Shown here piece after piece: positions 1-5,828 of a DNA stretch of 16,747 nt; position 1 is the stretch's first letter; every line of letters starts with the position of its first letter. A program made the translations under genes and the position numbers. The stretch is from CAZCWX01 sp964502465 (GTDB lineage Bacteria; Desulfobacterota; Binatia; Bin18), in contig CAZCWX010000630.1 in the NCBI GenBank assembly GCA_964502465.1, positions 1 to 16,747 of the forward strand, read 5' to 3'. The notes under the pieces were generated by a model that saw only the letters and a program-made list of their open reading frames with translations, searched no databases and was not told where the DNA came from.

Positions 1-159
1 CTTTTTGCCTTCTCGGATATGGACGAAGCGGTGGCTGCTCTAGAAGCCATCAACGCGGATTATGTGCACCATGCCTATGCAGCCCGTGAGATTGCCGCGG
101 AGTATTTTGCGGCTGATAAAGTACTGCAAAAGCTGCTGCAAGATGCGGGAGTAGAGTAA
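1..159 (+). CDS. Glycosyltransferase-like protein, C-terminal fragment (cut by window edge)
   Basis: Frame 1 is open from the first base to a TAA at 157-159 and gives 52 residues. From its phenylalanine at residue 4 it aligns without gaps over 47 residues to the C-terminus of the next gene (its residues 337-383), with 20 identities by my count, including the shared D-Y, H-A, V-L and L-L-Q-x-A-G positions. It is therefore the last part of a paralogous glycosyltransferase-like protein whose body lies outside the window. The helical tail shown here is the end of a GT-B type C-terminal domain and carries no catalytic residue, so the assignment rests on the paralogy. The stop is 69 nt before the next start and the two genes are probably cotranscribed. 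Confidence 0.75.
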   Translation, partial: LFAFSDMDEAVAALEAINADYVHHAYAAREIAAEYFAADKVLQKLLQDAGVE

Positions 160-195
160 GCAAATTGCAACTTCTTCAAGCTGTCTAATGTAGAC

Positions 196-212
196 GTTAC
201 TTGCAAAGTAAC
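196..212 (+). other. Small perfect hairpin in the spacer between the two glycosyltransferase genes
   Basis: GTTACTT (196-202), a GCA loop and AAGTAAC (206-212) form a perfect 7-bp inverted repeat. It ends about 8 nt before the AGGAG ribosome binding site (221-225) of the next gene. No T-run follows, so it does not look like an intrinsic terminator. An effect on mRNA stability or translation of the downstream gene is possible but inferred. Confidence 0.4.
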
Positions 213-228
213 AATCTGGCAGGAGTGT

Positions 229-1383
229 ATGGCAAAACGTGTTATGATTACTGGTGCCATGGGGGGCACGGCATGGGGGTATGGTGGCCACACGTGGGCA
301 GTGCTCCAATACCTTCTTGGATTCCGCCGTCTCGGCTGCGATACCTATTATGTCGAACTGCTCAAAGCAAAGGATTGTAAGGACGAGGATGGAAAACCTT
401 CACCCTTTGCTGCCTCTGTTAACGCACGCTACTTCCGCGCGGTGATAGATCGTTTTGGATTAGCCGATCAGGCGGCATTGATCGAGCGAGAGGGCTCCGG
501 CTATGTGGGGCTCTCTCCTGCCGCGATTGAAAAGCTCGCACCTGATATTGATCTCTTGGTGAACCGCTCAGGGCATTTTCAGCTCAAATCTGTGCTCGGG
601 ACGGTGCGCCGACGCCTGTATCTTGATGTGGATCCCGGGTACACGCAGATCTGGCAAGAGCAATACGGCGTCGACATGAACCTGCGCGGCCATGATGTGT
701 ACGTCACAGTCGGGTTGAATCTGGGCGCCCCGGACTGTCCACTTCCAACTTGCGGGCTACGCTGGGAGACGACCCTGCCTCCGGTCGTCCTTACCGAGTG
801 GGCGACTACCAGCCCGCCTGGTGCAGCGTACTCTACAGTCGCAGATTGGCGCGGGTATAATCCGGTGGAATGGCGCGGCGTTTGGTACGGCCAGAAGGCG
901 GAAGAATTTTTGCGCGTGCTTAAGTTGCCCCATTGCATATCTGTCCCATTAGAAATCTGCCTGAGTATTCATCCTAACGAGCCGGATCGAGGTAAACTGG
1001 AGCAGCACGGTTGGCGCCTTGTTCCCCCGCGGGACCATATTGCAACTCCCGATATGTATCGGGATTATATCTCTGGCGCGCGTGGCGAGTTCACGGTCGT
1101 GAAGCATGGGTACGCGGCTGGCCGCACCGGCTGGTTTAGTGATCGCAGCGCGTGTTATTTGGCCGCTGGGAGACCAGTGATTGTGCAAGACACGGGTATC
1201 AGCTCGTATGTCCCAACCGGGGCAGGGTTGCTCACCTTCACTGACCTCAGTAGTGCAGCGGACGCGGTCAACCAAGCCGAGCATGACTACGCCCAACATG
1301 CTGCCGCTGCCGCCGCCTTTGCACGAGAGCATCTGGATTCAGATCGTGTCCTGACCCGCCTCTTGCAGTTAGCGGGGCTGTAA
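229..1383 (+). CDS. Glycosyltransferase-like protein (GT-B fold, CgeB/GT1-type C-terminal domain)
   Basis: 384 residues. The N-terminal half (about 1-200) starts with a short hydrophobic strand and a glycine-rich turn (G-A-M-G-G, 9-13), then a helix with H21, as expected for the first Rossmann half of a GT-B enzyme. The C-terminal half has the conserved stretch G-W-F-S-D-R (301-306), C-Y-L-A-A-G-R-P-V-I-V-Q-D-T-G (309-323) and Y-V-P-T-G-A-G-L (327-334). In GT-B enzymes such a block contacts the nucleotide-sugar donor. The sugar and acceptor cannot be told. Start ATG has AGGAG at 221-225. The upstream gene is a paralogue and the next gene downstream encodes a membrane-bound methyltransferase, so a role in making or decorating a glycan or glycosylated metabolite is plausible. 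There is no signal peptide; it should be cytoplasmic. Many relatives are annotated only as hypothetical. Confidence 0.7.
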   Translation: MAKRVMITGAMGGTAWGYGGHTWAVLQYLLGFRRLGCDTYYVELLKAKDCKDEDGKPSPFAASVNARYFRAVIDRFGLADQAALIEREGSGYVGLSPAAIEKLAPDIDLLVNRSGHFQLKSVLGTVRRRLYLDVDPGYTQIWQEQYGVDMNLRGHDVYVTVGLNLGAPDCPLPTCGLRWETTLPPVVLTEWATTSPPGAAYSTVADWRGYNPVEWRGVWYGQKAEEFLRVLKLPHCISVPLEICLSIHPNEPDRGKLEQHGWRLVPPRDHIATPDMYRDYISGARGEFTVVKHGYAAGRTGWFSDRSACYLAAGRPVIVQDTGISSYVPTGAGLLTFTDLSSAADAVNQAEHDYAQHAAAAAAFAREHLDSDRVLTRLLQLAGL

Positions 1384-1621
1384 GTCCCGAAGAGAGAAAA
1401 ATGGCCTTTGTCGGCTCTCTGGTGCTCTCTGCACCAGTGCATCAAAGAGGAACAACAACGTGTCCATGTGGGGCGAACCGCCGTTCAATTATCTCGTGTA
1501 CCCATGCAGAAGAGCTTGAAGAGCAGGACAAGGAGCACCAATTCTTTGTCCCCAAGGCTGGGCCAACGTGATAAAGTAGAAGAGCAAGGGGCTGCTGCGC
1601 CTCTCTGCAAGGAGGGAACAA
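1384..1621. other. Intergenic spacer with a short hairpin
   Basis: This 238-nt spacer holds no convincing gene. A perfect 7-bp inverted repeat, CTGGTGC (1419-1425) and GCACCAG (1431-1437) with a 5-nt loop, lies 35 nt after the glycosyltransferase stop. It is not followed by a T-run, so an intrinsic terminator is not supported. An open frame from 1408 runs across the spacer but starts at TTG, lacks a ribosome binding site and has a composition typical of noncoding sequence. The only clear signal at the right end is the ribosome binding site AAGGAGGG (1609-1616) of the following gene. Confidence 0.5.
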
Positions 1622-2464
1622 GTGGTGTATGCAATCCGTGACAGGACGCTGGTGCTTGTGGTTTTCGGGCTTCTTGCCGGAATAACCCTTGCTGGCTGGT
1701 TCGTACTTCGGGACGGGCTCGTTTGGATTGTCGGCGGTCTCAGCAGCCTTCTTGTGGGGGGAGGGTTCATACTTTACGTCCGGCAGGCCGAAGAGATCTC
1801 CCGGCTCTTCGCCACACAAGAGGATCTTCGCCGCCGGATTGAGGACCACTACCGCCAGCTTCAGGTCCTCCTCTGGCTCACGTCAGTCCTCAAGGTGAGG
1901 CTTCCCTTATCTTCTATGGGCGGCTTCCCGATCGAACCTGACATGGCAGTACTTCTCTTTCGGACGGTGAGAGAAAAGAAACCCCGCCTTATCGTTGAGC
2001 TTGGTTCTGGAGTCTCCACAGTCCTGATTGGTTATCTTCTTGAGGAACAAGGTGGAGGTCGATTGGTTTCCTTCGACGATAATGAGTGGTATTGGCGAGA
2101 GACCGAACGAGATATTCGATCCCATGGGCTTGGTGACGTGGTAGAAGTCCGTCTCGCTCCCCTGAAAGAGGTTTCCTTCAGAGGTCAGACTTGGCTGTGG
2201 TACGATCCGGGTACGCTCAGCGACTTACGGGACATTGACTTGCTGATCATCGACGGGCCGCCAGGGGGGTACCAGGAGCTCTCCCGTTATCCTGCGCTCC
2301 CGGTGCTCTTTGACTCCCTCGCCAAGGACGCCCTTGTTGTTCTCGATGACGCCAAGCGCCCCGACGAGCGGAAGATACTCGATCTCTGGGCGAGCGAGTT
2401 TCCGAGCTGCGCCATTAAGGCTGTCGACACTCTGACTGGGGCGGCGGTTCTGAAGAAGGGATAA
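1622..2464 (+). CDS. Membrane-anchored class I SAM-dependent methyltransferase
   Basis: 280 residues starting with GTG; a second GTG follows directly, and AAGGAGGG at 1609-1616 suits either. Two hydrophobic segments (about 10-28 and 33-53) form a hairpin anchor, followed by a charged, probably coiled linker (55-80). The rest is a class I methyltransferase fold: motif I V-E-L-G-S-G-V-S-T (125-133), which binds the methionine part of SAM; an acidic strand end around D152-D153; I-I-D-G-P-P-G (209-215), matching the post-III D-G motif of Methyltransf_24-like enzymes; and L-D-D-A (241-244). The catalytic domain should sit on the cytoplasmic face. Known soluble relatives methylate sugars or small molecules; the anchor suggests a membrane-linked or lipid-linked substrate, which is inference. 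It follows the glycosyltransferase genes after a 238-nt gap. Confidence 0.75.
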   Translation: MVYAIRDRTLVLVVFGLLAGITLAGWFVLRDGLVWIVGGLSSLLVGGGFILYVRQAEEISRLFATQEDLRRRIEDHYRQLQVLLWLTSVLKVRLPLSSMGGFPIEPDMAVLLFRTVREKKPRLIVELGSGVSTVLIGYLLEEQGGGRLVSFDDNEWYWRETERDIRSHGLGDVVEVRLAPLKEVSFRGQTWLWYDPGTLSDLRDIDLLIIDGPPGGYQELSRYPALPVLFDSLAKDALVVLDDAKRPDERKILDLWASEFPSCAIKAVDTLTGAAVLKKG

Positions 2465-2760
2465 CCCTAGAAGGGGTAAGAGCCATGTTAATCTCGTGCT
2501 GCCCTACGTGGAGAACTGGGCTCACGAGAGTGGGTTTGCACTCAAATAGGTCCAGGAAAAGTAGGTAGGCTTGGGAGGATGAGAGCATACGCGTTGTATT
2601 TGCATACCCGTGGTCATGCTTTCAACGGCCCATTGTTCTTGACCTGTGTACCCCGCTCGCTCAGCGTACGCTGTGACGGCTCTGTATCGCGAGAAAACTT
2701 TATCTGTGTATCACCTTAACGATTTGCACAGGCCACCATCTTGATAAGAGGAGAAATACG
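2465..2760. other. Intergenic spacer with a 12-bp perfect palindrome
   Basis: This 296-nt spacer between two methyltransferase genes holds no gene I can support. It contains the perfect palindrome CAGCGTACGCTG at 2662-2673, a possible binding site for a dimeric regulator, about 87 nt before the next start. A TTGACC at 2639-2644 resembles a -35 box but the expected -10 position is occupied by the palindrome and is not AT-rich, so no promoter is called. The ribosome binding site AGAGGAG lies just upstream of the ATG at 2761. Confidence 0.4.
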
Positions 2761-3621
2761 ATGACGCTGTTACCAGACCGTTTACGTGAGGTGTGGGGCG
2801 AGGTGACCGCTGGCCGCTTAGGTCAGGAGGCTACCATGGACGAGCAGGAACGGCTGCTTGCCAACTACCGGACAGAGTGGCGCAGGGCGCTTTTGTGGAA
2901 CGGTGAGGAGGACCTCCGTGCCAGCCTGCTCCGTGAGATTGCCTCCTACTATGGCATCGCTGATCTCGCCGAGGTTGAGTATCATTGCACCCACGCGGTG
3001 GAAATCATGCGACACGAGTGGGAGAAAAAGATTGATCCTGGACAGCGTGCCAGCATCGAAAGCTTCTATGAGAGCGCGATAATGGTATACGACTTGATGG
3101 GCTGGCATTCTTTGCGGGACGATACTGGACCGCTTGCGTATGTCATTGGTCTAGAGATCGCACGGATGCACGGCGTGCAGGTGTGCCTCGATTTCGGTTC
3201 TGGAGTCGGCTCTGGTGCGTTGTTGTTTGTCCGTGCGGGATTAGAGATGACCCTCGCTGATATTTCGACCTCACTGCTCGACTTCGCCCGCTGGCGGTTT
3301 GCTCGACGTGGTCTGCCTGCTCGGTTTCTTGACTTGAATCAAGTTCCGCTGCCGAAAGCTGAGTTTGACATGATTTTGGCTATGGACGTGTTTGAACATC
3401 TTGTCGATCCAGTGGAAACAGTCGAACGCCTGTGGCAGGCATTAAAACCCGGAGGTCTCCTCTTCGCCCGTATCCATGCAGAAGAGGATGCAGGTCGTCC
3501 ACAGCACATCGTGCGAGACTTTGGCCCTACCTTCGCTCGTATGCATGAACTCGGACTTGTCCAGACTTGGCAAGATACCTGGCTTTGGGGCCACCAGTTG
3601 TTTCAGAAACGAATGAATTGA
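2761..3621 (+). CDS. Class I SAM-dependent methyltransferase
   Basis: 286 residues; ATG with AGAGGAG a few bases upstream. The N-terminal 115 residues are helical and charged and I do not recognise them; they may be a substrate or partner-binding region. The catalytic core begins near 140: V-C-L-D-F-G-S-G-V-G-S-G (141-152) is motif I; A-D-I-S (166-169) is the acidic motif II that binds the SAM ribose; F-D-M-I-L-A-M-D-V-F-E-H-L (202-214) is the UbiE/Methyltransf_11-type motif; L-K-P-G-G-L-L (228-234) is motif III. There is no membrane segment, unlike the preceding methyltransferase, and the two are not close paralogues. The substrate is unknown. Nearby glycosyltransferases suggest a glycan or natural-product step, but the gap of 296 nt may mean a separate transcript. 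Confidence 0.8.
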   Translation: MTLLPDRLREVWGEVTAGRLGQEATMDEQERLLANYRTEWRRALLWNGEEDLRASLLREIASYYGIADLAEVEYHCTHAVEIMRHEWEKKIDPGQRASIESFYESAIMVYDLMGWHSLRDDTGPLAYVIGLEIARMHGVQVCLDFGSGVGSGALLFVRAGLEMTLADISTSLLDFARWRFARRGLPARFLDLNQVPLPKAEFDMILAMDVFEHLVDPVETVERLWQALKPGGLLFARIHAEEDAGRPQHIVRDFGPTFARMHELGLVQTWQDTWLWGHQLFQKRMN

Positions 3622-3647
3622 CGGTGCTAGCAAGACAGGAGCGCAAC

Positions 3648-3665
3648 GATGCTATAGATGCTATA
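3648..3665. repeat. Perfect 9-bp tandem duplication upstream of the toxin-like gene
   Basis: GATGCTATA occurs twice back to back (3648-3656 and 3657-3665). It ends 11 nt before the ATG at 3677. Each copy carries a -10-like TATAG word: TATAGA (3653-3658) and TATAGT (3662-3667). No good -35 box is at the matching distance. A duplicated operator or duplicated -10 region for autoregulation of the small two-gene operon is an inference. Confidence 0.5.
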
Positions 3666-3676
3666 GTCAATCCGCT

Positions 3677-4006
3677 ATGACTGTTGGGAGGCGGTGGACA
3701 GTGCGGGGCCGTGGCGGGCGCGAGGTCTATCTGACTAACGAACGATGGGAACATATTATTGACCCGTATGATCACCCGGAAATGGCGGCGTATGAAGAAC
3801 AACTGAAAGAGACGATCCAGAGCGGCACTCGACAACAAGACCCTTTGAACCCACTAAAATACCGGTACGCGAGAGCATTTGCCGGTTTGGCTGAAGACAA
3901 CACGCATATCGTTGCGATTGTAATATTTAGATTCATCGAAGACGAAACCGGCCGACTTGTTCCAAACAATTACGTCACTATAGCTTATCAGAAAGCGATC
4001 AGGTGA
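3677..4006 (+). CDS. Small toxin-like protein (BECR/DUF4258-like), partner of the DUF2283 gene
   Basis: 109 residues. Visible features: a basic N-terminus with V-Y-L-T (17-20), E-R-W-E-H-I (22-27), D-H-P-E-M (32-36), a helix with K-E-T-I-Q-S-G (44-50), a strand with Y-R-Y-A (62-65), the hydrophobic strand H-I-V-A-I-V-I-F (77-84) and the end Y-V-T-I-A-Y (99-104). This pattern, an H-P-E-M helix, a paired central strand and a C-terminal T-x-A-Y strand, is what I associate with small barnase/EndoU/colicin E5-D/RelE-fold (BECR) or DUF4258-like toxins. I cannot assign catalytic residues with certainty. It lacks a visible Shine-Dalgarno sequence. The stop is 4 nt before the ATG of a DUF2283 protein, a family often found as the likely antitoxin beside such proteins. 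The activity as an RNase is inferred from context. Confidence 0.55.
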   Translation: MTVGRRWTVRGRGGREVYLTNERWEHIIDPYDHPEMAAYEEQLKETIQSGTRQQDPLNPLKYRYARAFAGLAEDNTHIVAIVIFRFIEDETGRLVPNNYVTIAYQKAIR

Positions 4007-4010
4007 CACG

Positions 4011-4376
4011 ATGGCTCCCCCAACTTTCCGCTATGACGAAACTAGCGACACTCTGTATATCTCATTCGCGCCCGGCGAAAATGCGACAGGAATCGAACTG
4101 AACGAGCATATCCTGCTCCGGATTAATAAAGCTGAGCGCCGGGCGGTCGGATTGACGATCTTTGAGTACTCGTTGCTCGCTCAACTCACTGAAATCGGCC
4201 CGCGCAGTTTCCCACTGAGCGGGCTCGCACAATTATCGAGAGAACTGCAAGAATTAGTGCTGGAGATCGCACGACGCCCGCCGGTAAGTGATTTTTTAGC
4301 ATTGTCTGCTTATACACCTTCGGCTGCTGAGACGGTCCCGATCACGTCATTGCGACCTCTGCCCACAGCGGCTTAG
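4011..4376 (+). CDS. DUF2283 family protein, likely antitoxin
   Basis: 121 residues. Residues about 6-55 fit the DUF2283 pattern: F-R-Y-D-E-T-S-D-T-L-Y-I-S-F (6-19), an E-L-N-E-H-I-L-L (29-36) strand, and V-G-L-T-I-F-E-Y-S (46-54). The family is short and beta-rich. The C-terminal extension (about 70-121) with a leucine-rich helix and a Pro/Ala-rich tail is longer than the usual 50-80 residue members and could be the part that wraps the toxin. The ribosome binding site AGGTGA (4001-4006) overlaps the stop codon of the preceding gene, so the two are translationally coupled. Together with the toxin-like neighbour it is best read as an antitoxin; the family itself has no established biochemical activity that I know. 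Confidence 0.65.
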   Translation: MAPPTFRYDETSDTLYISFAPGENATGIELNEHILLRINKAERRAVGLTIFEYSLLAQLTEIGPRSFPLSGLAQLSRELQELVLEIARRPPVSDFLALSAYTPSAAETVPITSLRPLPTAA

Positions 4377-4458
4377 TCTAGCCACGCTTGGTTGAGCCTT
4401 CGCCTTTACTGTTTTTTTAACGTCTTTCTGAAGGTGTAAGAATTGTCGAATGTCCCCT
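4377..4458. other. Spacer between convergent genes, no clear terminator
   Basis: The 82 nt between the DUF2283 stop and the acyl-CoA dehydrogenase stop contain a T7 run near 4411-4417 and the weak inverted pair CCTTC / GAAGG with a loop of nearly 30 nt. A bidirectional terminator would be expected here, but the stem is too short and the loop too long to call one. Confidence 0.3.
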
Positions 4459-5613
4459 TTAAATCTTGTACTTCTGCAAGAGGTTGCGCGCGATCACCAG
4501 CTTCTGGATCTCGCTTGTCCCTTCACCGATGATCATCAATGGCGCGTCGCGATAAAATCGCTCGACCGGAAACTCTTGTGTGTAGCCATACCCGCCTAGT
4601 ACTCGCATCGCCTCTAAGGCGACTTCCTCACACGACTCTGACGCAAATAGTTTGGCCATGCCGGCTTCAAGATCACAACGTTCGCCACGATCTTTCTTGG
4701 TCGCCGCTTGGTAGACAAGCAGACGCGACGCCTCAATCTTGGTGGCCATATCTGCCAGTTTGAGTTGAATCGCTTGGTGCTCGCAGATGGGCTTGCCGAA
4801 GGTTTCACGTTGCTGCGAATAACGGATTGCCTCCTCAAAGGCAGCCTGAGCGACGCCAACCGCACGTGCAGCAACGTTGATACGGCCAACCTCTAACCCA
4901 CTCATCACTTGCTTGAAGCCTTCGCCTTCTTTCCCGCCAATGAGGCTGGAGACCGGGGCAGGAAAATCTTCGAACGCAAGTTCACAGGTGTCGAGTCCTT
5001 TATATCCGAGCTTCTTAATGTCGCGGCTTACTGTAAGACCAGGGGCACCTTTCTCAGCCGCGAATAAACTGATGCCTTTATACGGGGGCTCTGCAGTTGG
5101 ATCAGTCTTGGCTGCGACGGCCAGGATATTCCCGTGACGGCCGTTGGTAATAAACATTTTGGTGCCGTTGATGAGGTAGACATCGCCGCGTTTCTTTGCG
5201 GTCGTGCGGATACGTTGCACGTCACTGCCCGCGTGTGGTTCAGTTAGCGCAAGCCCACCACGTTTTTCCCCTTTGGCCATGGCCGGGAGGAGTCGGCGCT
5301 TTTGTTCCTCGGTGGCATGTTGTGCCAGGATATAAGCGAAAAGCAGGTGAGAATTGAGAATACCGGTGAGACTCATCCAGCCCCGGCAGATCTCTTCAAT
5401 GATCATCGCGTAGGTGGTGAACGATAACCCCATGCCACCATACTCGACAGGAATAATCGCACCGAACAACCCGAGCGCTTTCATGCGCTCAACCAGCGCA
5501 TGAGGGTATTCGTCTCGATGTTCCATCTCACTGGCTACGGGTTTCACCTCGCGCTCGACAAAGCGACGAATGGTGGTCAGGATCTGTTGTTGCTCTTCGC
5601 TGAGAGTAAGCAT
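4459..5613 (-). CDS. Acyl-CoA dehydrogenase, canonical EGT type
   Basis: 384 residues, the usual length of the family. It would oxidise an acyl-CoA to the trans-2-enoyl-CoA using FAD and pass electrons to electron-transfer flavoprotein. Visible: an N-terminal helical domain; the FAD-contacting block L-A-L-T-E-P-H-A-G-S-D (121-131); the beta-domain block F-I-T-N-G (154-158); R269-E270-T271-F272-G273, the family R-x-x-F-G motif; L-G-G-Y-G-Y (339-344); and I-I-G-E-G-T-S-E-I-Q (361-370), in which E364 is the catalytic base of short/medium-chain enzymes. The IVD-type alternative base position has G-R (243-244) and is not used. It resembles butyryl/short branched-chain enzymes, but chain length cannot be set. 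ATG start with GGAAGG upstream; divergent from mutS. Confidence 0.9.
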   Translation of the reverse strand: MLTLSEEQQQILTTIRRFVEREVKPVASEMEHRDEYPHALVERMKALGLFGAIIPVEYGGMGLSFTTYAMIIEEICRGWMSLTGILNSHLLFAYILAQHATEEQKRRLLPAMAKGEKRGGLALTEPHAGSDVQRIRTTAKKRGDVYLINGTKMFITNGRHGNILAVAAKTDPTAEPPYKGISLFAAEKGAPGLTVSRDIKKLGYKGLDTCELAFEDFPAPVSSLIGGKEGEGFKQVMSGLEVGRINVAARAVGVAQAAFEEAIRYSQQRETFGKPICEHQAIQLKLADMATKIEASRLLVYQAATKKDRGERCDLEAGMAKLFASESCEEVALEAMRVLGGYGYTQEFPVERFYRDAPLMIIGEGTSEIQKLVIARNLLQKYKI

Positions 5614-5723
5614 TGTTGTTATCCTTCCTGCCTCAGGCTGGCCTCAATTCTCCAGCTTTCCAGCAAGAGATCAAGGCGTGCTGCTGCACCCTGGTCACAG
5701 TTGAAGAAAGCCGGTAAGTAGAA

Positions 5724-5761
5724 AGGCGTAAGGCTGTAGGCTAAAGAATTCCCTTACGCCT
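5724..5761. repeat. Heptad repeat with perfect 10-bp inverted arms, mutS upstream region
   Basis: Three degenerate 7-mers run in phase, GGCGTAA (5725-5731), GGCTGTA (5732-5738) and GGCTAAA (5739-5745). The first overlaps the left arm of a perfect inverted repeat: AGGCGTAAGG (5724-5733) pairs with CCTTACGCCT (5752-5761) across an 18-nt loop. It lies between the divergent starts of an acyl-CoA dehydrogenase gene and mutS, so it cannot be a terminator of either. Confidence 0.75.
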
Positions 5762-5793
5762 AGAGACTGTGGCCTGTAACGTATTCTACTTTT

Positions 5794-5821
5794 GCTGAAA
5801 GCTGATTCCTGATAGCTAAGA
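5794..5821. repeat. Degenerate heptad repeat abutting the mutS start
   Basis: Four in-phase 7-mers: GCTGAAA, GCTGATT, CCTGATA and GCTAAGA, with consensus near GCTGATA. They end 7 nt before the mutS ATG and occupy the place where a Shine-Dalgarno sequence should be; only a weak AAGAG within the last copy could serve. Confidence 0.7.
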
Positions 5822-5828
5822 GATCACA

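Noticed and set aside
1419..1437. Intrinsic terminator after the glycosyltransferase gene
   Set aside because: The 7-bp stem is perfect but no T-run follows it.
1408..1641. Open frame of 77 codons in the spacer after the glycosyltransferase gene
   Set aside because: Starts with TTG, has no ribosome binding site, overlaps the ribosome binding site and start of the next gene and has no recognisable protein pattern.
5724..5761. Intrinsic terminator
   Set aside because: It lies between two divergent gene starts, so no transcript of a neighbouring gene would end there.
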